10,589 nucleotides of DNA from Actinomycetota bacterium (GCA_009923375.1 RFTO01000026.1:1-10589), one strand, 5' to 3'; counted from the first letter of the stretch, positions 1 to 5,954 are shown. Numbers and translations: made by a program. The notes: a model not told the origin generated them from the letters alone.

Positions 1-1
1 C

Positions 2-1678
2 AAGCAGATTGACCTCACTGCAGAAGTCAAACAAGCACTGGATCTGGACGAGAATCTTGAGAGCCTTTCCCCAGATGAGCTGATCCACGCAATTTTGCGT
101 GCGCCAGTTGATCTCCTGTGGAACGGTGGTATCGGCACTTACGTGAAGGCGTCGGTGGAATCCGATGCGCAGGTGGGTGACAAGGCCAATGACTCACTGC
201 GCGTTGATGGACGGGAACTGCGCACAAAGGTGGTGGGCGAAGGCGGCAATCTCGGTTTGACGCAACTCGGCCGTATTGAAGCTGCATCCGTAGGTGTGCG
301 TTTGAACACCGATGCGATTGACAACTCCGCCGGTGTCGACACCAGCGATCATGAGGTTAATATCAAGATCTTCCTCGATCCGCTACTCCGATCCGGTGAG
401 ATGTCGCTGCCAGAGCGCGATGCGCTACTCGTGAACATGACCGATGAGGTTGCAGCACAGGTGCTTCGCGACAACTACGAACAGAACGTGGTCCTCGGGA
501 ACGCGCGCTACCAAGCTGCCTCGCTGGTCAGCGTGCACCGTCGAATGATTCAGTGGCTCGAGGAGAGTAAACGCCTCGATCGAGCAATCGAATTCCTGCC
601 CAGCGAGGCTGAGTTCGATGCCATCGAAGCTGCTGGCGGCGGATTGTCGTCACCGGAACTGGCCGTGCTTCTCGCCTACGCGAAATTGAGCACTTACGAC
701 ATTCTCATCGCCGCTGGTGTCGCCGATGCGCCCGGGCTGAGCGAAACCGTGGTGGATTACTTCCCCAGCACGATGCGCGATCGTTTCGGCGCCGAGTTGG
801 CGACTCACCCGTTGCGCCGAGAGTTGATCACCACGATGGTGGCCAACCAGATGAGCAACCGAGCGGGGATCAGTTTCGCCTTCCGCACACGCGAGGAGAC
901 GGGTGCCGACATCGTCGACATCGTCAAGGCTTACGTTGCCGTGCGCCGGATCTTCAACCTTGACGCCCTGTGGCACCAGATTGAAATGCTTGATGGGCAG
1001 ATGCCGACTGATGCGCAGTGCGAGTTGTACCTTGAGATCCGCCGCCTCATCGATCGAGCGACCCGTTGGTTCATCGTCACCCGCGGCAGCGGGCTTAACA
1101 TCCCCGCCGAGGTCGCTAGGTTGAGGCCGCTTGTTGCAGCCTTGGCACCGAAGATCCCCGGCATGCTCGTGGGTCGCGAGGCGGTGCGGTTGGGTGCCCG
1201 CATCAAGGACTTGCAGGAGCGCGGGGTGCGTGCGGATATCGCCGAGCAGGTTGCAGCGCTTCTGGATGTGTTCAGCATTCTCGACATCTCCGATGTTGCC
1301 GAGCGCACCAAGACCGATCATGAGCACGCGGCACGGTTGTACTTCACCCTGTCGGAGAGATACGACATCGATTGGATGCTCGGCTGCATAACGGCTTTGC
1401 CTCGAGATGAGCGGTGGAGCACTCTGGCGCGTTCTGCACTGCGGGCTGATGTTTACGGTGCGCTCTCACAACTCACTGCGAAGGTGCTGCGCTCGAGCTC
1501 AGCACAGTTGCCAGAACAGCAACGCATTGATGAGTGGGAGCTGATGTACGCGTCTGCTGTGACACTTGCGAAGCAGACACTGGTGGAAGTGGCTGCGAGT
1601 GAGGATGTGGACATCGCTGTTTTGTCCGTCGCACTCCGAGCGATCCGTAGTTTGCTTGCGCGCACAGACTCTCGGTGA
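2..1678 (+). CDS. gdh: NAD-specific glutamate dehydrogenase, large (about 180 kDa) type, C-terminal part
   Basis: This enzyme oxidatively deaminates L-glutamate to 2-oxoglutarate and ammonium with NAD+ (EC 1.4.1.2), in the cytoplasm. The reading frame is open from base 2, so the gene starts upstream and 558 codons are present. Enzymes of this class run to roughly 1,600 residues, so about the C-terminal third is here. The first ~125 residues are the end of the dehydrogenase domain and carry signature stretches of the family: APVDLLWNGGIGTYVKAS, VVGEGGNLGLTQLGR and NTDAIDNSAGVDTSDHEVNI. The rest is the long, mostly helical C-terminal region. In mycobacteria the homologous enzyme is inhibited by the FHA protein GarA; whether that applies here cannot be seen. 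The stop codon lies inside the first unit of a TGAC repeat array. A transporter or other dehydrogenase is excluded by the signatures. Confidence 0.95.
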   Translation, partial: KQIDLTAEVKQALDLDENLESLSPDELIHAILRAPVDLLWNGGIGTYVKASVESDAQVGDKANDSLRVDGRELRTKVVGEGGNLGLTQLGRIEAASVGVRLNTDAIDNSAGVDTSDHEVNIKIFLDPLLRSGEMSLPERDALLVNMTDEVAAQVLRDNYEQNVVLGNARYQAASLVSVHRRMIQWLEESKRLDRAIEFLPSEAEFDAIEAAGGGLSSPELAVLLAYAKLSTYDILIAAGVADAPGLSETVVDYFPSTMRDRFGAELATHPLRRELITTMVANQMSNRAGISFAFRTREETGADIVDIVKAYVAVRRIFNLDALWHQIEMLDGQMPTDAQCELYLEIRRLIDRATRWFIVTRGSGLNIPAEVARLRPLVAALAPKIPGMLVGREAVRLGARIKDLQERGVRADIAEQVAALLDVFSILDISDVAERTKTDHEHAARLYFTLSERYDIDWMLGCITALPRDERWSTLARSALRADVYGALSQLTAKVLRSSSAQLPEQQRIDEWELMYASAVTLAKQTLVEVAASEDVDIAVLSVALRAIRSLLARTDSR

Positions 1679-1732
1679 CGTCCCACTGACATCGCACTGA
1701 CTCTCGGTGACATCGCACTGACTCGCACTTAC
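1666..1732. repeat. Degenerate TGAC repeat array phased at 10-11 bp
   Basis: The tetramer TGAC begins at 1676, 1687, 1698, 1708 and 1719, a spacing of 11, 11, 10 and 11 bases. It is flanked by the near-matches AGAC at 1666 and TTAC at 1729. Within it TGACATCGCACTGACTC occurs perfectly at 1687-1703 and 1708-1724, and GACTCTCGGTGAC at 1667-1679 and 1699-1711. The array starts inside the last codons of gdh, whose stop codon is part of the first TGAC. It may be simple slippage-derived sequence or a set of binding sites on one face of the helix. No known operator is recognised. Confidence 0.75.
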
Positions 1733-1742
1733 ACCAGACATC

Positions 1743-1761
1743 GTGTCCGTCACGCGGACGC
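1743..1761 (+). terminator. Weak hairpin downstream of gdh, possible terminator
   Basis: GTGTCCG and CGGACGC can pair as a 7-bp stem with one G-U pair around the loop TCACG. No T-run follows, so this would be a tail-less actinobacterial-type terminator at best. Confidence 0.3.
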
Positions 1762-1773
1762 TGTGCATCCGTG

Positions 1774-1789
1774 AGTGATGTGCATCACG
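1774..1789. promoter_or_regulatory. CRP/GlxR-like operator upstream of pckG
   Basis: AGTGATGTGCATCACG contains the perfect inverted repeat GTGATG-TG-CATCAC. It matches the cAMP-receptor-protein pattern TGTGA-N6-TCACA in 8 of 10 conserved positions; in actinobacteria GlxR and Crp bind such sites. It lies 112 bases before the pckG start, a place from which gluconeogenic genes are often controlled by carbon supply. That it is bound by such a protein is inference. Confidence 0.45.
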
Positions 1790-1808
1790 AAGCATCCTGT
1801 GCCGTTAC

Positions 1809-1823
1809 TCACAATCGCTGTGA
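1809..1823. promoter_or_regulatory. Inverted repeat TCACA-N5-TGTGA upstream of pckG
   Basis: TCACAATCGCTGTGA is a perfect 5-bp inverted repeat with a 5-base spacer, 78 bases before pckG. The half-sites are those of CRP but in the reverse (outward) order, so it is not a standard CRP site. It could be a second operator or chance. Downstream, a weak -10-like GATAGT at 1863-1868 is the nearest promoter candidate for pckG; no good -35 accompanies it. Confidence 0.3.
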
Positions 1824-1901
1824 AAGCGCCCTAATGGTTGGCGCAGACTGCCTGCAACAGGTGATAGTGGACCTTCACGCTGCTGCAATGGAGGCCACCC
1901 G

Positions 1902-3731
1902 ATGACAGTCACACATGTGACCAACGCACCTACGAACCACACTGGACTGTTGAATTGGGTTGAGCGCATCGCTGAACTCACCAAACCGGATGCAATTGTG
2001 TGGTGTGACGGCTCGAAGCAGGAGTGGACAAACCTGACTGACCTCATGGTCGAGGGTGGCATGTTGACACGCCTCAACCCAGAACTGCGACCCAATTCCT
2101 TCCTCGCCCGCAGTGCGCCCAGCGATGTTGCGCGAGTAGAGGACCGCACCTTCATCTGCTCGGAACACGAAGCTGATGCGGGCCCCACAAACAAGTGGAT
2201 GGACCCGGAGTCGATGCGCGACATCTTGGGCGGACTCTTTGACGGTTGCATGCGCGGGCGCACGATGTACGTCGTTCCGTTCTCAATGGGTCCGGTCGGC
2301 GGTGCCATCTCCCAAATTGGTGTGGAGATCACTGACAGTGCTTACGTCGTGTTGAACATGGCGATTATGACCCGAATGGGCAGCGACGTACTTGCACTCC
2401 TGGGAGAGGACGGCGAGTTCGTTCCCGCAGTCCATTCAGTGGGTTACCCACTGCGCGATCTCATGGGCCAAGAGCGGCCGGATGTCGCATGGCCGTGTAG
2501 TGAGACGAAGTACATCACCCACTTCCCGGAGACCCGCGAGATCTGGTCGTACGGCTCCGGCTACGGCGGCAACGCCTTGCTGGGAAAGAAATGTCTCGCA
2601 TTACGTATCGCATCGGTGATGGGGCGCGATGAGGGCTGGTTGGCCGAACACATGCTGCTGTTGCGACTGAAGTCTCCAAGTGGGTCAGTAAGACACATCG
2701 CCGCAGCGTTCCCTTCAGCCTGCGGTAAGACGAACCTCGCGATGCTCGAGCCGACGTTGCCAGGCTGGACTGTGGAGACTCTCGGTGACGACATTGTGTG
2801 GATGCGCTACGGCGCAGACGGACGCCTCTACGGCAGCAATCCAGAGAATGGATTCTTCGGTGTGGCGCCGGGCACAGGCATGAACACCAATGCAAACGCC
2901 GTGCGCACCTTGTGGGGGAACTGCTTGTTCACCAACGTCGCACTCACCGACAACGGGGATGTGTGGTGGGAGGGCCTGACAGACGAAGCGCCTGCGCACT
3001 TGATCGACTGGCAGGGCAACGATTGGACACCGGCGAGCACGACTCCTTCATCACACCCCAACTCTCGTTTTACAGCGCCCGCGGAACAAGCCCCCTGTTT
3101 GGCTGAGGATTGGGATGCGCCCACCGGTGTTCCGATCGACGCGATCTTGTTCGGCGGCCGACGAGCAACCAATGTGCCTTTGGTGAACGAGTCGTTGTCA
3201 TGGGAGCACGGAGTGTTTATGGGAGCCACCATCGCATCCGAGCAGACTGCCGCGGCTGAGGGAACAGTCGGTGAATTGCGTCGCGATCCTTTTGCCATGC
3301 TGCCGTTCTGCGGTTACAACATGGCGGATTACTGGGGGCACTGGTTGAAGGTCGGGAAGGCGACTTCAGCTGAGAAACTTCCCAAGATCTTCCAGGTCAA
3401 CTGGTTCCGCAAGGGAGCCGATGGATCGTTCCTGTGGCCTGGCTATGGGGAGAACTCGCGCGTTCTCGCATGGATCGTGGATCGACTTGACGGTCGAGCG
3501 GCTGCTGCGGAGACCGCACTTGGGCGGATGCCTACACCCGCTGACCTGGATACCAGCGGTCTGGGCTTAAGCGAGGCGACAATGGATGAGTTACTGGCTG
3601 TCGATGCAGGTTCATGGTTGGCGGAGTGTGACCTGACGCAGGAGTACTTCACCAAATTCGGCGATCACCTGCCGTCGCAGATGCTTAAGCAACTAGACGA
3701 CTTGCGTGCGCGCTTGACCGAGACTTCCTGA
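1902..3731 (+). CDS. pckG: Phosphoenolpyruvate carboxykinase (GTP-dependent)
   Basis: This cytoplasmic enzyme converts oxaloacetate and GTP to PEP, GDP and CO2 (EC 4.1.1.32), the entry step of gluconeogenesis and part of anaplerotic balance. The 609-residue length is that of actinobacterial GTP-PEPCK. Visible motifs are GSGYGGNALLGKKC near residues 217-230, the P-loop FPSACGKTNLAM with the reactive Cys274 and Lys276, the metal-binding GDDIVWMR with Asp296 and Asp297, NPENGFFGVAPGTG after it, and the C-terminal YNMADYWGHWLK. The ATP-type enzyme has a different sequence and is excluded. The ATG start is supported by GGAGG at 1890-1894, seven bases upstream. A CRP-like operator and another inverted repeat lie in the 223-base leader, so control by carbon source is likely. 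The gene's function complements the upstream glutamate dehydrogenase in growth on amino acids. Confidence 0.97.
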   Translation: MTVTHVTNAPTNHTGLLNWVERIAELTKPDAIVWCDGSKQEWTNLTDLMVEGGMLTRLNPELRPNSFLARSAPSDVARVEDRTFICSEHEADAGPTNKWMDPESMRDILGGLFDGCMRGRTMYVVPFSMGPVGGAISQIGVEITDSAYVVLNMAIMTRMGSDVLALLGEDGEFVPAVHSVGYPLRDLMGQERPDVAWPCSETKYITHFPETREIWSYGSGYGGNALLGKKCLALRIASVMGRDEGWLAEHMLLLRLKSPSGSVRHIAAAFPSACGKTNLAMLEPTLPGWTVETLGDDIVWMRYGADGRLYGSNPENGFFGVAPGTGMNTNANAVRTLWGNCLFTNVALTDNGDVWWEGLTDEAPAHLIDWQGNDWTPASTTPSSHPNSRFTAPAEQAPCLAEDWDAPTGVPIDAILFGGRRATNVPLVNESLSWEHGVFMGATIASEQTAAAEGTVGELRRDPFAMLPFCGYNMADYWGHWLKVGKATSAEKLPKIFQVNWFRKGADGSFLWPGYGENSRVLAWIVDRLDGRAAAAETALGRMPTPADLDTSGLGLSEATMDELLAVDAGSWLAECDLTQEYFTKFGDHLPSQMLKQLDDLRARLTETS

Positions 3732-3738
3732 TATCTGC

Positions 3739-3767
3739 TTGACTGGGGTCGTGCAGATTCACTCAAT
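3739..3767 (+). promoter_or_regulatory. Possible promoter of the DUF3039 gene
   Basis: TTGACT (3739-3744, 5 of 6 to the -35 consensus), a 17-base spacer and CTCAAT (3762-3767, 3 of 6 to the -10) end four bases before the ATG at 3772. If real, the mRNA would be leaderless or nearly so. It would also mean that the TTG at 3739 is a promoter base and not a start codon. The -10 is weak and its distance from the ATG is short. Confidence 0.3.
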
Positions 3768-3771
3768 CAGT

Positions 3772-4053
3772 ATGGAAGTCCAGCCGTTGCTGCCACCCTT
3801 GACTCAGCCAGGTGGCGGTACGGCACTGGATGAGCGCGTCACGCCTGACCTCAGCCATGGGGATCATGAGCGCTTCGCGCATTATGTGCGCAAGGAGAAG
3901 ATTGTCGAGAGTGCTGTGACAGGCGAGCCGGTCACAGCACTGTGCGGCAAGGTATGGGCGCCGTCGCGGGATCCACAGAAGTTTCCGGTGTGCCCGGAGT
4001 GCAAGGCAATTTACGAAGGCCTCGCACCTGGTGGAGACGATTCTTCCGACTGA
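3772..4053 (+). CDS. DUF3039 domain protein, small zinc-ribbon-like actinobacterial protein
   Basis: The product has 93 residues and unknown function. The conserved core reads GDHERFAHYVRK, then SAVTGEPVTALCGKVWAPSRDP, then FPVCPECKAIYE, which is the pattern of the DUF3039 family found across Actinomycetota. The lone Cys of CGK and the CPEC pair look like metal ligands of a small zinc ribbon (inference). The N-terminal 30 residues are variable and proline/glycine-rich. The ATG at 3772 is preferred. An in-frame TTG (3739) and GTG (3751) lie upstream, but none of the three has a clear Shine-Dalgarno and the TTG sits in a possible -35 box. The gene begins 40 bases after pckG and is followed at once by a strong hairpin. 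Confidence 0.8.
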   Translation: MEVQPLLPPLTQPGGGTALDERVTPDLSHGDHERFAHYVRKEKIVESAVTGEPVTALCGKVWAPSRDPQKFPVCPECKAIYEGLAPGGDDSSD

Positions 4054-4078
4054 GGCCGGAACGTGGCGCGTTCGGGCC
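4054..4078 (+). terminator. Strong hairpin right after the DUF3039 stop
   Basis: GGCC-G-GAACG pairs with CGTTC-G-GGCC around the loop TGGCG: nine base pairs with one G-G mismatch, starting on the base after the stop codon. There is no T-run, which is common for actinobacterial terminators. It probably ends the pckG/DUF3039 transcript before the separately promoted iclR gene. Confidence 0.55.
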
Positions 4079-4108
4079 AGACGCACTGCTCACCAGTGAT
4101 GTGATTGG

Positions 4109-4130
4109 CCTTGAGTGTCCCTGTTCAAGG
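4109..4130. promoter_or_regulatory. Inverted repeat CCTTGA-N10-TCAAGG upstream of the IclR gene
   Basis: CCTTGA (4109-4114) and TCAAGG (4125-4130) are perfect inverted arms with centres 16 bases apart. They lie 24-45 bases before the iclR start, just upstream of the -10 candidate. IclR proteins commonly repress their own gene by binding such sites, so autoregulation is a reasonable guess. It could also fold as an RNA hairpin, but it would lie outside a leaderless mRNA. Confidence 0.35.
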
Positions 4131-4141
4131 ACCCTTCGGCT

Positions 4142-4147
4142 TAGCGT
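4142..4147 (+). promoter_or_regulatory. -10 element for a leaderless iclR mRNA
   Basis: TAGCGT fits the actinobacterial TANNNT form and is followed by exactly six bases and then the ATG at 4154. There is no Shine-Dalgarno in front of that ATG. The combination is typical of leaderless transcripts. No good -35 is seen. Confidence 0.4.
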
Positions 4148-4153
4148 GTTGGT

Positions 4154-4837
4154 ATGCCAACGGAAACCTCGCAAACCCTGGATCGTGGAATCCTCGTCCT
4201 CGAGGTGCTCTCGCGCGCTGGTGATGGCATGACGGTCACCCAGATCGCACACGATCTCGGCATCTCCCGCACTGTTGTCTATCGACTCCTTGCCACGCTT
4301 GAGCAGCATGCATTGGTGTTGCGAGGCAGCGACGGAAAAACTCGACCCGGTATGGCGTTGCTGTCCATGGCCCGAAACGTCCAATCGCGGCTGCGTGAGG
4401 TGTCAATCCCAGCGCTGCGTCGACTGGCTGATGGGACTGGCTGCATCGCGCATCTGTGGCTCGCGGAAGATGACGACATCATCACTGTCGCCACCGTGTC
4501 GCCACCTTCTGCCTCTTTGACAGTTGTCGCCGCTGGGCGTGAGCAGCGAGTGGGCGCACGACGGCATAAGCAGGGAGATGCGGTGAGTGAGGCCCTTGCT
4601 GACGTGTTGCAGCCACCCGCCCTGCAGGTGCCGAAGTGGCGCATGACATCCGACCCAGCGCGCGCATCCGAGCTACTGATGTGCAGCAGTATCCGCTCTG
4701 TCGCGGGATTGCAAGCTGCCGCTGGGATTGCAGTGCTCAGGCAAGAGGATCACCGAGTCCTCACCCCCGCACGTCAGGCTGAGTTGGGTGAGTTCGTGCA
4801 CGCGGCGGCGCTGGAGATTGGCCGTGGACTGCGCTGA
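4154..4837 (+). CDS. IclR-family transcriptional regulator
   Basis: This 227-residue DNA-binding protein has the two-domain IclR layout. Residues 8-60 form the winged helix-turn-helix, with MTVTQIAHDLGISRTVVYRLLATLEQ as the recognisable HTH (about 26-51) and a wing after it. Residues from about 75 onward form the C-terminal effector-binding domain. That domain is shorter and more degenerate than usual: the conserved stretch before the ligand pocket (normally close to LPLHASAxGKA) reads VGARRHKQGDAVSEALA. The usual length is near 250. The ligand and targets cannot be predicted. No catabolic gene lies beside it, so its targets may be itself or distant genes; pckG, two genes upstream, is a weak possibility. 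The start is the ATG at 4154, six bases after a -10 candidate and without a Shine-Dalgarno. Confidence 0.88.
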   Translation: MPTETSQTLDRGILVLEVLSRAGDGMTVTQIAHDLGISRTVVYRLLATLEQHALVLRGSDGKTRPGMALLSMARNVQSRLREVSIPALRRLADGTGCIAHLWLAEDDDIITVATVSPPSASLTVVAAGREQRVGARRHKQGDAVSEALADVLQPPALQVPKWRMTSDPARASELLMCSSIRSVAGLQAAAGIAVLRQEDHRVLTPARQAELGEFVHAAALEIGRGLR

Positions 4838-4845
4838 GTGCGCAG
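4829..4845 (+). terminator. Hairpin over the stop codon of the IclR gene
   Basis: CTGCGC (4829-4834) pairs with GCGCAG (4840-4845) around the loop TGAGT, which contains the stop codon. It is followed by GC-rich sequence and no T-run. A weak terminator or end-of-gene structure is possible. Confidence 0.3.
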
Positions 4846-4855
4846 GCGCGGGGCG

Positions 4856-4891
4856 GTGACTGCTTACGTGACTGTTGAGGTGACTGCTTAC
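4856..4891. repeat. Three 12-bp direct repeats of GTGACTG type
   Basis: GTGACTGCTTAC (4856-4867), GTGACTGTTGAG (4868-4879) and GTGACTGCTTAC (4880-4891) follow each other without gaps, and another GTGAC starts at 4901. The core TGAC is the same tetramer that is repeated downstream of gdh. The array starts 18 bases after the iclR stop. Confidence 0.7.
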
Positions 4892-4904
4892 TGGGGTCAT
4901 GTGA

Positions 4905-4983
4905 CAGCGATTCAGCGTTTCAGCGTTTCAGCGTTTCAGCGTTTCAACGATTTAGCTTCTCAAAGATTCGGCGATTCGGCGAC
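4905..4983. repeat. 8-bp tandem repeat CAGCGTTT and decayed copies
   Basis: CAGCGATT at 4905-4912 is followed by four perfect copies of CAGCGTTT (4913-4944). Then come degenerate units, and finally GATTCGGC twice (4965-4980), which is a rotated relative of the same octamer. The 8-base period is not a multiple of three and no coding pattern fits, so this is a non-coding short tandem repeat made by slippage. With the 12-bp repeats before it, it fills most of the 209 bases between iclR and clpS. Confidence 0.8.
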
Positions 4984-5018
4984 ATTGATCGCTGGTTGCT
5001 GTCAAGGAACCGCAGCAG

Positions 5019-5032
5019 ACCTGCCGGCAGGT
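5019..5032. promoter_or_regulatory. 14-bp perfect palindrome upstream of clpS
   Basis: ACCTGCCGGCAGGT is a perfect palindrome without spacer, ending 14 bases before the clpS start and touching the TG of the extended -10 candidate. A protein bound there would block the promoter. It does not resemble the ClgR, LexA or CRP/GlxR operator consensus. The regulator is unknown. Confidence 0.5.
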
Positions 5033-5040
5033 GAGACAAT
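5032..5040 (+). promoter_or_regulatory. Extended -10 element for a leaderless clpS mRNA
   Basis: TGAGACAAT reads as TG-N-GACAAT, an extended -10 (4 of 6 to TATAAT). Exactly six bases separate it from the GTG at 5047, the same distance as in front of iclR. No Shine-Dalgarno is present before the GTG. No -35 is evident. Confidence 0.45.
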
Positions 5041-5046
5041 CCGCCC

Positions 5047-5385
5047 GTGCGTGTGACAACTGATGGCCGTGAGACGGCTGGGTCGAAGCAGTATGCGTCG
5101 ATTGCCCCTCTGGACGCTCCTCAGATTGAAGGCGACACCATCGTCGACGACAACCCAGTGTGGTCGACCATCGTCTGGAACGACCCGATCAACTTGATGT
5201 CTTATGTCACCTGGGTGTTCATGACTCATTTCGGTTACGACAGAACACATGCGGAAGTGCTCATGTGGCAAGTGCATAACGACGGAAAATCCACTGTGTC
5301 TCAAGGCTCGCGGGAGCGAATGGAGGCGGATGTGGCGGCGCTGCATTCCTTTGGACTGTGGGCCACGCTCGAGCAGGGCGGCTGA
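5047..5385 (+). CDS. clpS: ATP-dependent Clp protease adaptor ClpS
   Basis: ClpS binds proteins with destabilising N-terminal residues and delivers them to the ClpC/ClpA unfoldase for degradation by ClpP. The 112-residue product has a flexible N-terminal tail of about 35 residues and then the ClpS fold. The substrate pocket motif is seen as WNDPINLM (Asn45, Asp46, Met51), and helix residues Met73 and His77 in MWQVHNDGKS keep the spacing of the pocket residues in E. coli ClpS. The C-terminal strand EADVAALHSFGLWATLEQ is also typical. The GTG at 5047 is chosen because it follows an extended -10 by six bases and no other start gives a normal tail. The next gene starts 5 bases after its stop, as in other actinobacteria where clpS pairs with DUF2017. 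Confidence 0.95.
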   Translation: MRVTTDGRETAGSKQYASIAPLDAPQIEGDTIVDDNPVWSTIVWNDPINLMSYVTWVFMTHFGYDRTHAEVLMWQVHNDGKSTVSQGSRERMEADVAALHSFGLWATLEQGG

Positions 5386-5390
5386 CGTTC

Positions 5391-5939
5391 GTGGCAGAGG
5401 CATTTAGGCGTGGTGGAGATGGGCGACTGCATGCCCAGTTTCACCCCCGCGAGAAAGCATTGCTGCAGGTTCTTGCAGAGCAACTCAGCGGCATCATTGG
5501 CAAGCCAACAGCGGCGACGGCAACAGATGACCCATTCGACGCCATCGTGGCGCAGCTGTCGAGTGAGGTTGTCCGACCAATCGACGATCCCGTTCATGCG
5601 CGCCTCTTTCCGCGGGCGCACCGGGATGACGAGGATGCAGCCGATGAATTTGATCGAGCGGCGCTTGCGCAACTTCGCGATGGCAGGGCCGACCGCACCA
5701 CAGCATTCCTGGCAACCTTGAGCAGCCCTAATGATGAGGTGGCTCTGACAGTCGAGCAGGCGCATCAATGGCTGACGGTGCTTACCGACCTGCGTTTGAT
5801 GCTGGGCACAAGCGTGGATGTGGTCGGTGAAGGCCGAGGTAGGCAGGATTCAGGCGTCACCCCGCAGGAGGCGATGTATATCTCCGTGTACGACTGGCTC
5901 AGCTGGCTACAGGAAACGCTCGTCGCCTGTTTTCTTTGA
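5391..5939 (+). CDS. DUF2017 family protein
   Basis: This is a 182-residue soluble protein of unknown function from the DUF2017 family, which is nearly always encoded next to clpS in actinobacteria. The N-terminal strands FRRGGDGRLHAQF, the helix PREKALLQVLAEQLSGII, a middle segment with RLFPRAHRDDEDAADEFDR, and the C-terminal QEAMYISVYDWLSWLQETLV match the family layout. It lacks membrane segments and signal peptide. The mycobacterial homologue is sometimes labelled a transcriptional regulator, but no DNA-binding motif is evident here. The GTG at 5391 is preferred because it gives the usual N-terminus right before the first strand. An upstream GTG at 5358 would overlap clpS by 28 bases. Co-transcription with clpS is likely; a role with the Clp system is inference. 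Confidence 0.88.
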   Translation: MAEAFRRGGDGRLHAQFHPREKALLQVLAEQLSGIIGKPTAATATDDPFDAIVAQLSSEVVRPIDDPVHARLFPRAHRDDEDAADEFDRAALAQLRDGRADRTTAFLATLSSPNDEVALTVEQAHQWLTVLTDLRLMLGTSVDVVGEGRGRQDSGVTPQEAMYISVYDWLSWLQETLVACFL

Positions 5940-5954
5940 GTGGAGGGCGATGCG

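Noticed and set aside
650..1327. 225-codon open frame on the - strand inside gdh
   Set aside because: The + strand holds strong glutamate dehydrogenase similarity; the antisense product resembles nothing and is a typical shadow in GC-rich DNA.
4905..4983. CRISPR array
   Set aside because: The repeats are 8 bases long and contiguous, without unique spacers of 30 or so bases, and no cas gene is present.
4838..5056. Open frame of 72 codons with repeating FQRFSVSA-like residues
   Set aside because: It is produced by the 8-base tandem repeat, whose period shifts frame at each unit; there is no start signal and no family resemblance.
5358..5390. GTG start of DUF2017 inside clpS
   Set aside because: The added 11 residues do not match the family, while the GTG at 5391 gives the usual N-terminus; kept only as an alternative.
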